A stretch of DNA of 64,000 bases, from NCBI GenBank assembly GCA_036346255.1, contig CM070639.1, positions 9,062,001 to 9,126,000 of the forward strand. The letters run 5' to 3'. Below, in pieces: positions 11,940-22,513 of the stretch. This stretch comes from Ampelocalamus luodianensis. Lineage: Eukaryota; Streptophyta; Magnoliopsida; Poales; Poaceae. A model generated the notes under the pieces. The model saw nothing but the letters and a program-made list of their open reading frames with translations. It had not been told where the DNA came from and did no database searches. Both the position numbers and the translations under genes were made by a program. How positions within the stretch are numbered: the first letter of the stretch is position 1; each line of letters begins with the position of its first letter.

Positions 11940-12172
11940 AGTGCCTCAAAGTTTCCCGAGTGTTCCAAAGAAAACACTCAGTAACATCCCGAGTGTCTCA
12001 TAAAGCACTCGGGGAGAAAACAAAACACTCGGCAAACAAATATTTCCCGAGTGTCCAATCGGACACTCGGGAGATTTTGACGGGAGCCCCTCCAAAACGG
12101 CGAACCGACGCGTTCTCAACGGGGACAAGTAATTTCCCGAGTGTCTGTTCGTTGCATACGCTCGGGAGCGAA
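11940..12172. repeat. Left subterminal repeat array of the CACTA element
   Basis: About eight copies of CCCGAGTGT or its complement ACACTCGGG, several arranged head to head (for example around 12042-12072). In this superfamily such arrays bind the TNPA-like protein needed for transposition; that role is known for En/Spm and inferred here. Confidence 0.88.
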
Positions 12173-13200
12173 TAAATTTTTAGCGCCATTTTTTCCCCAC
12201 CGCACGCCCTTTTTTTCGCTGCCGACACGAAATCGCGCGAGGCCGCGAGCCAAGTCCCCAATCCCCCACCTCCTACACTGCCGCTCCCCTCTCCTCCCCA
12301 CCTCCGCGATCGGCGCCGCCTACCCGTCCTCCTCTTCCTCCACCGCCGCCGCGTCTCCCTCCTCCACCGCCTCCGCCGCCGCCTACCCCTCCTCCACCCC
12401 TCTGCAGCCGTCTCCTCCTCTACCGCCGCCACACCCGATGCCTCCCCCTCGTCTCCTCCCCCACCTCCGCGACCGGCGCCGCCTCCCTGTCCTCATCTTC
12501 CTCCACCGCCTACGCCACCCCCGTCCACCTCCCTCTCCGATCCCGACCCCGCCGCCCATCCCGTCCACCTCCCTCTCCGATCCCGACCCCGCCGCCCCCT
12601 ACCTCCCTCTCAGATCCCGACCCCGCCGCCCCCTCCTCCTCCCTCTCAGATCCGGACCCCGCCGCCCCCCTCCTCCACCGCCTCGGCCTCCATCTCATCC
12701 AACGCCGATGTCGCCGGCCTCCTCGTCTGCCGCCGCCGCCCCGACATCGACGTCCCGCCCCTCGGCTCTTGCCCCGACCCCCGCCTCGTTCCCCTCCACC
12801 TTCCTCTCCCCTAGCCGCTAGCTCCATCACCTCCACCTTCCCCTCCGCCCCCGCTGGAGCTTCTTCCTTTGGCCGAATGGTGGTGCCGTGGAGACCTCCT
12901 CTGGCCGCATCCTTGCGCCGTCGGCTTGCCGCCGCCTCTAACCTCCCCGGCCCAGCGCGGCCTGGGGCCCGCGCCGCCACTCGACCCGCCTCCCTCTGGC
13001 GCTCGGCCCACTCGGGTGCTTCTCCTCTCTGGCCCCCCAGCTCGCCTGTGACTCGTCGTCGTCGCCGCCCCTGCCGCCGGCTCGGCCTGTGGCCGCCGGT
13101 GCCTCTGCGGCTTGGCTCCCCTGGCCTCTGGTTTTACTTTTGGTTGCGGCTGGATGCGGTTCAAAGACCCTCTCCCCTTCTTGGTTGATTTTGCTCATGA
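12173..13200. other. CCG/CTC-rich low-complexity cargo segment in the CACTA element
   Basis: Strongly C-rich on the + strand (runs of CCTCC, CCGCC, CCCCGACCC), giving long proline/serine frames on + and arginine/glycine frames on -. It resembles a GC-rich grass 5' exon. A 42-bp unit around TCTCCGATCCCGACCCCGCC is repeated in 12530-12660. No domain is recognised, so these open frames are not called as genes. Confidence 0.45.
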
Positions 13201-13729
13201 TCTTTAGTTTGAATTAATTTTTGAAGTATATTTGACAATTCTTGTTTATGCAAGGTGAGGTGATAATGTGGATTGCTATATGGTCATGCATGAGGGAAGT
13301 GATGGTGATGATTTGGCCGTGGCTAGCACTGAGGTACCACCCCCTTTCCTCTCTACTCCTTGATCCCTTGCTCTGTGATGCGAAGAACTGGGGACTTATG
13401 GATGTGCAGGAGGGATGGCTGTGGCGAAATGGTGATTGATGCATGTATTTTTTGGCTCAAAATGATGTATTGCCAACATATTTAATTTATGGTTAGTCGA
13501 GGATACAAGTATTCATGGGTTGATATATGTTTTTTTTTATAGACAAGCGTGATTCAGTTGTGTAAGCACCAAAGAATCCCATCAACAGATCTATTGGCAA
13601 TGCTACGTAAGTAATTTATCGTTGTTATATTACCGTTAATGTAGTCTTCTCTACTTGCATTGAATTGTGTGTTACTTAGATAAATTAACTTCATGTATTT
13701 GTACTTTTAACTGTGGTTCTTGATATTAG

Positions 13730-14901
13730 ATGATTGAGGAAGCCATAGAAGATGGCATTGCCCCAATTCCACTTAGTTTGGACAGAACGCCTGATGTTCA
13801 ACACACTCTTGATGTCATGGATCATCTTTTCTCATGTGAGGTACAAGCATGCGAAAAGAATGAGGCTATTCTGGAAAAATCTGGAGGCCAGGAATCTAAC
13901 GCAGGGCCAACCTTCTTGAAGCTGGTATGTTGCTTCCCCCCTGTAATTTAATTTGGCTTGTGCTTTCCAGAAAAAGTGCTATCTTGTTAGTATATTCATC
14001 TTTGCTTACAGGTTCAGGGTTTTTGTTCCTAGGAATCATTTCCCATTATATGAGCAGCTTGTTCGAAGATATACTGTGGCTAATAGATAATGACATAATC
14101 TGTTGCACATATCTAAAGGCATATTTCACTCTGTTCTTGCTATGTCATATTTTGTATTAAACGATAGTTGCAATGCTGATTATCATCTATGTCTAATTAT
14201 TTGTCAACATAATATTCTTATCATTCTTGAGGTGCATGCCATAATTTTTACAAGGTGATATGACCCTTCTGACTTCTGAGGAAAATAAATGGACATTACA
14301 AAACTTAACATTAAGCATGTTTAGTGTATGAGTGGAAGATTCAGTGACCTTTCAAATATAGTTTTTGTGTCTCGCAAAGTGGCAATAATTGCGGGCCTTC
14401 TATATCTTTTTGTTACACTCCATAAGTTCCTTTCACTAAAATCCAAAATCAAATTTGCTCTATTATTATCCTTGAAGCAACTGATAATTGGCCTGATTTC
14501 ACGGTGTATTACTTGGTTAATAACTATTGAAACTTTTGTTCTGTAACCATTATAATGTTTGCTAGGCTAGTACTTAGGCATTGAAACCTTTGCTCCCCAT
14601 GATCAATGCTGCTGGCTTAAATTTATATTAGAATATTGTTTCAGTTTTGTCAATTCACTGTTTGCTTTTCTTCTATTGATAACTGGTTATCGGCTTTTAA
14701 CTATTCTGAGATTGTCTCCTTTGTCCTATAGACCATAAAATGGATAGTCAAGCCTTGAATATTCTTCCTAAAAGAAATAGCAAAGTATTGACTACAAGTT
14801 ATCTATGTAGCACTCACATGCTGTTGTATGACTTGTAGCTTGTCTATGCAAATTTTGTTGTGCAGGATGTTGCTGCCAGGATGCAAGCTCTGGCAGTGTA
14901 G
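13730..14901 (+). pseudogene. Unrecognised captured gene fragment, two spliced exons
   Basis: Exon 13730-13924 (65 codons, MIEEAIEDGIAPIPL...TFLKL) lies between an acceptor TATTAG and a donor GTATGT. Exon 14866-14901 (DVAARMQALAV then stop) follows an acceptor GTGCAG. Joined, the two are in phase and end at TAG 14899-14901. The translation is acidic, helical in character and contains LFSCEVQACEKNEAILEK; I do not recognise the family. A possible upstream exon (13542-13609, between TATAG and GTAAGT) does not keep a frame with it. Intact splice sites and an intron of 941 bp suggest capture of genomic DNA rather than a retrocopy. Confidence 0.5.
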
Positions 14902-15238
14902 TTACATATGAGGTATGTTCTCATGGGTGTTAGTTCCAATAATCCAGAGGCCAATAAGTATGCCTTTTGGTCTTGTCTTGTATGGCTCAAAATATAACGA
15001 AAATTGTGCTATGAAGTATAAATATATCCTGCTTTGTTTCTTGTGTTACCCTGCAATTCTTATACCTGTTACCTGAGAAAATTATATTCCACATTGAGCA
15101 CTAGAGGTTTTTTATCTTTTTAACGCAGTTCATCACGTTCAAAATCTAATCATATATGCTGAGCTCTCTTGGTAGGACAACCAGAAGGCCAACAAAACAA
15201 CTTCAATTATGTCCTGACAAGCCTACAAGCTATGTATT

Positions 15239-15341
15239 TATTAGGATTATTACCTTTGTACCTCTGTACCTGTACATGGCTATATATATGAAAGGCACCC
15301 CTCATACCTGAGTGTGGTGATTCCCCCAATCTAATTCTACA
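15239..15341 (+). repeat. 5' LTR of the nested Copia element
   Basis: Runs TATTAGGATTATTACC...CTAATTCTACA, 103 bp, an exceptionally short LTR. It contains TATATATATG about 60 bp in, a possible TATA box. It differs from the right copy at three sites. Confidence 0.92.
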
Positions 15342-15353
15342 TGGTATCAGAGC
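15342..15353 (+). promoter_or_regulatory. Primer-binding site for initiator tRNA-Met (nested Copia)
   Basis: TGGTATCAGAGC begins directly at the end of the left LTR, with no spacer, and matches the 3' end of plant initiator tRNA-Met. Confidence 0.93.
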
Positions 15354-15885
15354 AACTCTGGGCCAAACCCTAGCCCACCCCCCCAACCCTAGCCCAACCT
15401 CCCCCCGGCGCCGCACCTCCCACCCGGCCACCCTCCCGGCTCCCGGCGCCTCCCCCTCCCGGTGCCTCCCCCCTCCCGGCCACCCTCCACCCCCTAACCC
15501 CCCTCCCGGCCGGCCTCCCCCTCCCGGCGCCGCTCCTCCCAACCCCAACCACCACCGGCGCCGGCGCCTCCCCCCGGCGCCTCCTCCTCCCGCCACCTCC
15601 ACCCCTAACCCCCTCCCGGCCGGCCTCCCCTCCCGCGCTCCTCCCAACCCCAACCACCACCGGCGCCACCCCACCCGGCCGTGCCACCCACGCCACCGGC
15701 CACCCTCCCTCTCCCCCGCCACCCCTCCTCTCCCCCGCCACCGGCCACCCTCTCCCACCGGCGCCGCATCCCCTACGGCGCCGCCTCCCACCCGGTGTCC
15801 CCACCCACCGGCCACCCTCCCACCGCGCGCCTCTCCCGGCGCGCGCCCCTTCCCACGGCGGCCACCTCCCACCCGGCCACCACCT

Positions 15886-16800
15886 ATGGCGACGGCCTCC
15901 TCGGCATCGAGCGGCACCATGGCCGCCACCGGATCAGACGTGGCGCCGCCCATCTTCGTCGCTCCCTACGCGACGATCGCCGTCAAGTCGCACGTCCCAG
16001 TGACCCTTGAGTTGAAGCGACCCAATTTCAACCGCTGGTCTCCGTTCTTCCTCTCCCTGTGCGGCAAGTTCGGGCTTCGCTCTCATGTCAATGGCTCCGT
16101 CGCGGCACGCCCACAGGATGCTCAGTGGGCGATCACATACTCCTGCGTCCACAGCTGGCTCCTCGGCTCCGTCGCGGACGACGTCCTCGGCCTCGCCATC
16201 GCGCCTGACCAGACTGCCCATCAGCTTTGGGTCGCCATCGAAGCTCTCTTTCAGGCAAACAAGGCTTCACGCACCGTCTTCCTCGGCCAAGAGTTCCACT
16301 CCATGGCGCAGGGTACTCTCTCCATTAACGAGTACTGTCAGAAGATGAAGGCCACTGCCGACGCGTTGCGTGACGTTGGCCACGCCGTCCTCGACTCGCA
16401 GCTCGTCCTCAACCTGCTATGCGGCCTCAACCCTTGCTTCTCCAGCACCGCCGACAACATCGCCGACTCCGATCCGCTACCCAACTTCGCCACCGCACGC
16501 GAGAAGCTGGTCCTGAAGGAACTCCGTCTCGCCAACGAACGCAAGGTCGCCTCCGAGACTGCGTTTCACGCCGGCACCTCGCCCTGCGGGGTGGCATGCC
16601 ACGCCACCGGCTACGGCCAGGGCGCCGGCGGCGGACACGGCCACGGTGGTGGCGCATCTGGTAGCGGCGGTCAGCACGGCCGCCAAGGCGGCGGCGGCGG
16701 TCACGGACAGGGCAACCGAAATCGGAAGAAAGGCGGCCGCGGCGGCAACTACGAGCGGCGGCGCGCACCGCCGCCGGCCTGGATGTGCTTTACTCGTGGC
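15886..16800 (+). pseudogene. Gag of the nested Copia element
   Basis: The frame starts at ATG 15886 (MATASSASSGTMAATGSD) after a long C-rich leader. It shows the Copia gag fold region (PNFNRWSPFFLSLCGKFGL, QLWVAIEALF, SINEYCQKMKATADAL, LNLLCGLNP), then a glycine/histidine-rich tail (about residues 240-290) that probably binds RNA in place of a CCHC knuckle. Gag is open and looks intact through residue 290. The frame then runs on out of phase with protease to a stop at 17107-17109. Confidence 0.85.
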
Positions 16801-16999
16801 ACGATCACGGCGGCGATGGCGACCCCGCGAGGCGCGCCGCGGCAGCCGTGGCGCCTTCACAGCCCGGCATCTGAGCGCGCACCGCGGCGCACACCGCGTT
16901 GCGCCACCCGCCGGGCGCCATGTCGGCCTCGCCGCCGGCCGCACCGCAGCCAGGCGCCGGCGGATGGGATCGTCCGGTCGTCACCGCCTGAACCAAATG

Positions 17000-17260
17000 G
17001 CGCCGGGCGCCAACAATTGGGTACTCGACACCGCGCCACCGCTCACATGTCGTCATCGGATGGTATCTCGCTCTCCGCCTACCTCAATACAATACTTTCA
17101 TCACCGTAGGCAATGGCAGCACCATCCCCATTTCCTGTCGTGGCACATCCACCTTACCAGTTGCTGGCACTGATTTTCACCTCAGCAACGTCCTCATTGC
17201 TCCCGCCCTAGTGCGCAACTTGTCATCCTGCTCGCCGATTTACTCGTGATAATAAGTGTT
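17000..17260 (+). pseudogene. Aspartic protease remnant of the nested Copia element
   Basis: NNWVLDT (about 17010-17030) is the beginning of the protease active site. The reading frame changes right after the D-T, and ATAHMSSSDG continues in a different frame. The Gly of the D-S/T-G triad is therefore not in register. Downstream FHLSNVLIAPALVRNL-type sequence is readable to about 17240. The damage at the active site alone would prevent polyprotein processing. Confidence 0.75.
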
Positions 17261-17269
17261 CTATTGAGT

Positions 17270-18290
17270 TTGGCGCTTTGGGTTTTTCATTGAGATCCAC
17301 GGACGGGCGCGTGATTTTTCGCCGCAATAGCGCGGGACCTCTACACCATTCCTTCATCCACGTCCCACGATTGCGGCCTCGCCACCTCCTCCACCACGTG
17401 GCATCATCGCCTTGGTCACCCGGTCCTTCCCCTCGCCAAACTACAACACATGTCGGTCATAGCTTGTAATAAAGTCCACGGTCCTTGTGTCATGCACAGC
17501 CGACTTGGCAAGCACACGCGGCACCCTTTAGTAGTTCCACGTCTGTCACTACTACTCCTTTTGCTTTACTTCACTGTGATGTTTGGACATCTCCAGTTCT
17601 TAGCGCTTCCGGCTATAAATATTATCTTGTGTTACTTGATGATTACTCTCATTTTTGCTGGTCGTTCCCTTTACGCCATAAATCTGATGTGCGTCATATT
17701 GTCGATTTTGTAGCTTTTGCCCATACACTTCGGCATTCGCCCAAATGCTTCCAAGCCGATAACGCGCACCGACCACAACAATGCCATCACTACCTTCCTT
17801 ACTAGTCGCGGTATTACCTTACGTTTTTCGTGTCCGTACACCTCGCCACAAAACGGCAAAGCTGAGCGCCTACTTCGCACTATAAACAACACCATCCGCA
17901 CCCTGCTGATTCATGCATCCATGCCTCCACCCTACTGGGCCGAAGCCTTGGCTGCTGCCACATATGTGCTTAACCGGCGCCCGTCCTCCTCTGTACATCA
18001 CAGTATCCCCTACCAGCTCCTGCACCACAAACTCTCGGACTATTCATCCCTCCGTGTGTTCGGTTGCCTCTGTTATCCGAACCTTAGTGCCACGACACCT
18101 CACAAGCTCTCCCCTTGTTCGACTCCATGCGTGTTCCTTGGTTACCCCTCCTCCCACAAGGGGTACCGTTGCCTGGATATGTCCAGCCGTCGCATTATTA
18201 TCTCACGTCATGTTGTCTTCGATGAGTCTGTGTTCCCGTTCGCCTCGGCACCCTCGGCGGCTTCTGTGCCGTCTTCATTGGATTTTTTGA
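17270..18290 (+). pseudogene. Gag-pre-integrase and integrase of the nested Copia element
   Basis: A histidine-rich HHCC-type block lies at about 17388-17470. The catalytic core follows: the first Asp in LLDDYSHFCW (about 17630-17660), the second in FQADN (about 17750-17765), and the catalytic Glu in the PQNGKAERLLRTI block (about 17840-17885). Then come YWAEALAAATYVLNRRPSS, VFGCLCYPN and CVFLGYPSSHKGYRC. Frame changes occur near 17470-17490 and 17760. After 18290 the sequence becomes a C/G-rich linker before reverse transcriptase. Confidence 0.86.
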
Positions 18291-18699
18291 TGCAGGGACT
18301 ATCTTCAACGACGGAAGCTCCGCCTCTTGGCGTTGAGCGACCGCGTGCTGGCTCGGTTGCTCTCTCGTCAGGCGAGGTTGAGCAGCCGGACCTCCCGGAC
18401 CCGGCCATCATCTACGTCGGTCCCCTGCACCCGACCGGCCGACTAGTCGGCGCCCCGACCGCCGCTCGCTGCGGCGGCGCCTGTCGACCCTCGCTCACGG
18501 CCGACTCCCGGCCCGCGCTCGCTGCGGCGGCGTCCCATCGTCTACCGGCGCGACCGCCGCCGCCCCGCGTCCCGACACCCGTGGCTGCCCCGGTGCCGCC
18601 GACACCTTCGCGCCCCACGACGCGATCTCGGTGGCGACCTCGCCTCGTCCACCGCCTCAACCTCTCGCCACGGCGACCTCGCCGATTCCGCGAACTACC

Positions 18700-19578
18700 G
18701 TAGCGCTGTCCGTCCCGCTTGGCGCTGCGATGGCGGAGGAGTACAAGGCTCTCATGGACAACGGCACTGGCGCCTCGTTCGACGGCCGCGGTGCTAATAT
18801 TGTCACAGGAAAGTGGCTGTACAAGCACAAGTTCCACTCCGACGGCTCCCTGGCCCGGCACAAGGCTCGCTGGGTCGTACGAGGCTTCTCCCAGCAGGCC
18901 GGTGTCGACTACAACGAGACTTTCAGCCCGGTTGTCAAACCGGCGATGATCCGCACCGTCCTCAGCATCGCAGCCTCGCGTGCCTGGCCTATCCATCAGC
19001 TCGATGTGAAGAACGCATTCCTCCACGGTCACCTGGAGGAAACCGTCTACTGCCAACAGCCGTCGGGCTTCATCGACCCCGACAACCCTGACTATGTTTG
19101 TCTTCTGCAGAAGTCACTGTACGGGCTCAAGCAGGCTCCCCGGGCATGGAACCAGCGATTCGCCTCGTACATCTGCCGCATCGGCTTCACTGCGACCAAG
19201 TCCGATGCATCTCTCTTTGTTTACAAAGATGGAGATAGCGTCGCCTACCTGCTTCTGTACGTCGACGACATCATCCTCACGGCCTCGTCACCGGCACTGC
19301 TCCAACACATCATCGCGCGCCTTCACTCGGAGTTCGCCATGACGGATCTCGGCGACCTGCACCACTTCCTCGGGATCTCTGTGACGCGCGACAGTGACGG
19401 GCTGTTCCTGTCGCAGCGTCAGTACGCCGTCGACCTACTCCAGCGTGCTGGCATGTCTGAGTGCCACCCGACTACGACACCGGCGGATGCTCGAAGCAAG
19501 CTGTCGGCCACCGACGGCGCTCCCGTGGCCGACCCCTCCGTCGGAGTCTCGCTGGCGCACTCCAGTACCTCACCCTGA
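18700..19578 (+). pseudogene. Reverse transcriptase of the nested Copia element
   Basis: One open frame holds a nearly complete Copia reverse transcriptase: KWLYKHKFHSDGSLARHKAR, VVRGFSQQAGVDYNETFSPV, HQLDVKNAFLHG, SLYGLKQAPRAWNQRF, the catalytic LLYVDDIILT (YVDD at 19258-19269), FAMTDLGDLHHFLGI and LSQRQYAVDLLQRAGM. It ends at a shifted stop just before RNase H. All catalytic aspartates visible in these blocks are kept, so this domain is the best preserved in the element. Confidence 0.92.
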
Positions 19579-20217
19579 CACGGCCCGATCTGGCCTATGC
19601 CGTTCAGCAGGTCTGCTTGTTCATGCATGATCCCCGCGAGCCGCACCTCGCGCTGATCAAGCGCATCCTGCGGTACGTCAAGGGTTCACTTTCTGCTGGT
19701 CTTCACCTCGGCGTCGGCACCATCAACCAGATCATCGCCTACTCTGATGCCGACTGGGCGGGCTGCCCTGACACGCGCCGCTCCACCTCCGGCTTCTGCG
19801 TCTTCCTCGGCGACAATCTGGTCTCCTGGTCGTCAAAGCGCCAGACCACGGTCTCCCGCTCGATCTTTGGCGAATATCGTCTTTGTGGCGCATGTCGTGG
19901 CCGTCTTTTTGCGCTCGACAGCTTCTTCAGAACTACACATCTCGGTCACTATCGCGACGGTCGTCTTCTGCGACAATGTCAGTGCTGTCTACATGACGGC
20001 CAATCCTATCCATCATCGTCGTACGAAGCATATCGAGATCGACATCCACTTCGTCCGCGAGAAGGTTGCCTTGGGCCAGGTTCGCGTACTACATGTTCCC
20101 TCGACACACCAGTTCGCAGACATTATGACCAAGGGTCTCCACATGCATGATTGTTTATCGATTTCGGACGATCAGTGCGTCCGTGATCCTACCGCTACGA
20201 CTGCGGGCGGGTATTAG
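19555..20217 (+). pseudogene. RNase H of the nested Copia element
   Basis: Two frames carry the Copia RNase H: YLTLTRPDLAYAVQQVC, LRYVKGS, YSDADWAGCPDTRRSTSG and WSSKRQTTVSRS in the first. The second has VFCDNVSAVYMTANPIHHRR, TKHIEIDIHFVREKV and HQFADIMTKGL, ending at the TAG at about 20215-20217. The change of frame falls near 19860-19880. A G-rich stretch (GCGGGCGGG, 20203-20211) right before the LTR is the probable polypurine tract. Confidence 0.88.
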
Positions 20218-20314
20218 GATTATTACCTTTGTACCCATGTACCTGTACATGGCTATATATATGAAAGACACCCCTCATACCTGAGTGTGGTGATTCCCCC
20301 AATCTAATTCTACA
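20212..20314 (+). repeat. 3' LTR of the nested Copia element
   Basis: Second copy of the 103-bp LTR, TATTAGG...TTCTACA, directly after the G-rich tract and before the GTATT duplication. Confidence 0.92.
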
Positions 20315-21011
20315 GTATTTATAAATTTGGGCAATAAAAGCTATTTTATTTTGGATTGGAGCCTTTCATGTCTAAGCAGAAAGTCCAAGCTTAAACTACG
20401 GAGATCAAAGAACCAGCCCTTGTTTTCATGTTGTCATTTCAAATACTTGTCATCTCATTTTCTATCATGTAAATTTGGAAGATGGATTCCCTAATGCTGC
20501 TTGTTGGTTATGCGTTGTACTGACAGCATTGTCATCAGGAATTCTCTCTAGTGTTTTTTCTCCTCCTAGTATTTTCCTTCCCATTATTCTATATTTAAGA
20601 GCTGCATCTTGATGTATTACGCTGTCGATCTGCTGTCTTAGTAGAAGTAATGAAGACTCAAACCAATTGCTTCTGCAAATATTACCAGTCCTTTGCTGTC
20701 AGAGATAGTCATACCACCTTGTGTATAAAGCTTATGTTTGCTCAAATTTAGCTCCTAATCATTAGCTTTGGAAATTTTATTCTGAAGTTATTTTTAACAC
20801 TATTTTGAAGTTGATTGGTAGATTGTTAGCAACTTAGTATGCATTGCATGGGTATTATTTTTTTCCAACATTGTTTAGATCCATTCACTCATTAGCTATG
20901 TATTTTTTTTTTTTTGCCAAGGAATGCTTCATTTATAACATTGATCATGAGAAACATTTATCTTGCCACACTGTATAATTTATGCTTCTGTTTTCATGAT
21001 ACCTTTGACAG
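20315..21011. other. Intron-like CACTA cargo between the Copia insertion and the AHL exons
   Basis: A/T-rich with several T runs (for example 20881-20915) and no open frame of interest. It continues the sequence broken by the Copia element at 15238 and ends at the AHL splice acceptor, so it reads as intron or intergenic cargo. Confidence 0.5.
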
Positions 21012-21508
21012 GGCCGATTCGAAATCCTATGCTTCTCTGGATCATATTTAGTGATAGATGATGGTGGCTCACGAACACCAAGCAGAGGGCTATGCATAGC
21101 ACTGTGTGGTGTTGATCACAGGTTTATCGGTGGGAGTGTTGGTGGAGTCCTTACAGCAGCTGGTACTGTTCAGGTAATTGCATTTGCATTATCTAACATT
21201 TTGCTGAAATATCAGCATGTCATCAATTTAGATAACTATCACCTGTGTTGTATTTGGATCATGTGTGGCCTCCCGATTGTACTTGGTTAGCATGCCCAAA
21301 AGAATCACTATTATGGGTTTATCGTGGTGAGGCTAGTCCATCAGTTTTTAGTTTTTTTTGACACAATCTGTTTTCCTCGCTACAGGTGATGGTAGGGAGT
21401 TTTATGTATGCGGGGTCAAAGAAAAACAAAGGCAAAGCTGAGCAAGAGGAAGAAACCGAAGATGTCAATGGCGGCGGCGAGGAAGGCAAAGCTGAGCATG
21501 CTTCCTAA
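21012..21508 (+). pseudogene. AHL: Captured fragment of an AHL gene (AT-hook protein, PPC/DUF296 domain), C-terminal half
   Basis: Exon 21012-21173 (54 codons, after ACAG, before GTAATT) begins with GRFEIL, the conserved hexapeptide of the PPC domain. It continues CFSGSYLVIDDGGSR and IGGSVGGVLTAAGTVQ. Exon 21386-21508, after CTACAG, continues in phase with VMVGSFMYAGSKKNKGK, an acidic tail and TAA at 21506-21508. AHL proteins bind A/T-rich DNA and regulate chromatin and transcription. The AT-hooks and the N-terminal half of the PPC domain are absent, so this is a partial gene. Splice sites and stop are intact and no frameshift is visible. The fragment lies inside the CACTA element, so it was captured, not native to the locus. 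Confidence 0.88.
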
Positions 21509-21863
21509 TCTTTCAAATTGTAATACAACGTGAAACTCATGGTTTCCATCAGTCAGCCATGTAGGTATAGCTATCCGGAAAAGGACCCCATTCAGAATTG
21601 TAGTTGCATCATCACAATGAATAAATGGCCTGGTCGCCGGTGGATTCTGTTGAAAATGGAATTTAATTACCTGATAGCTATCCTTGTTCATTTATTGGCT
21701 TATTGCAGAGTATATTGTGAGCTTGGGAATTATGTCAATGTTGTTCAATCTATATATGTAATGATTTGTGGTATTTATCTTGCTGTGAAATTATGGTTTA
21801 TTTGATTGCAAAATCGGTGCAAAACTAAATTGGATCATATATACCTTATGGAAAAGTATATTG

Positions 21864-22226
21864 TTTCCCGAGTGTTTAGGACGAAAACACTCGGGCAATG
21901 TGGCCACGTGGCCATCCTTTCCTGTTGTCACTCAAATTTGTCCGAGTGTTCAAGACTATTTTTCCCGAGTGTCATTGGTCGATATACACTCGGGAAAGTA
22001 TTTCGTTACGGTGGGGAACCCATTGTGTGAGCTAGTTTCTCGAGTGTAACCCAAAACACTCGGGAAATATAATTTTCCCGAGTGTAATCTTTGGAACACT
22101 CGGAAAACCGTTTTGATTCCTGACTAAACTGTCCCGAGTGGTTTTTCCCGATGGTCGGCCTTCGGGACCTAATTTCCCGAGTGTTTTGGGACTTTCCCGA
22201 GTGTTTCGGGCACTCGGGAAAGTACT
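21864..22226. repeat. Right subterminal repeat array of the CACTA element
   Basis: About fourteen copies of TTTCCCGAGTGT or its complement ACACTCGGGAAA in alternating orientation. It is denser than the left array. Same motif as at 11940-12172, confirming that the two ends belong together. Confidence 0.9.
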
Positions 22227-22240
22227 GGATTCTGGTAGTG

Positions 22241-22513
22241 TTTGTAGCACAATGTAGAAGTAAGAGAATAAGTGAAATGATTTTATTTTGTGCACTAAGG
22301 AATCACTAAATATAATAAATACTTAATGAGAAATGACTATACATATTTTTATTAAATGATATACTACAACTACCTAACCTCTTCAAAAACATTTAAGTAG
22401 AGATAGATAAATAAAAAACTGCAATAACTACACTCTAGAATCTCTCAATGGTCAAATATATTGAAACAGATTCTCCCGATATCATGGACAAATATAATGA
22501 AACGGAGGGAGTA
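22241..22513. repeat. Right flank of the CACTA target, with a Stowaway-like terminus
   Basis: 22241-22285 continues the sequence broken at 11913 and resembles 520-555. The right edge (about 22486-22511) reads AATATAATGAAACGGAGGGAG followed by TA, the typical terminus and TA duplication of a Stowaway-type miniature element. A degenerate copy of that terminus lies just upstream (22450-22475). The other end of such an element was not found, so this is a remnant. Confidence 0.45.

Larger units (their letters stand above)
15239..20314 (+). mobile_element. Ty1/Copia retrotransposon with 103-bp LTRs, nested in the CACTA element
   Basis: Flanked by the target duplication GTATT (15234-15238 and 20315-20319). 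The 103-bp LTRs differ at three positions, so insertion was fairly recent compared with the degree of coding decay. They start TATTAGG instead of the usual TG. The primer-binding site directly follows the left LTR. The domain order gag, protease, integrase, reverse transcriptase, RNase H is that of Copia. At least four frame changes interrupt the single polyprotein that this type normally encodes. Confidence 0.94.
11914..22240. mobile_element. CACTA (En/Spm-type) DNA transposon, non-autonomous, carrying gene fragments
   Basis: The ends are perfect 14-bp inverted repeats, CACTACCAGAATCC and GGATTCTGGTAGTG, flanked by the 3-bp duplication TTT (11911-11913 and 22241-22243), as expected of this superfamily. 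Next to each end are arrays of the subterminal motif TTTCCCGAGTGT in both orientations. No transposase (TNPD-like) or TNPA-like sequence is recognisable, so movement would need an autonomous relative. The cargo includes exons of an AHL gene (21012-21508), a second unrecognised spliced fragment (13730-14901) and a CCG-rich segment. A Copia element (15239-20314) inserted later. Direction of cargo transcription is +. Confidence 0.95.

Noticed and set aside
12141..12821. 226-codon proline/serine-rich frame and overlapping arginine-rich frames
   Set aside because: Composition-driven open frames in a CCG/CTC-rich stretch, open on both strands, crossing the CACTA subterminal repeats; no domain.
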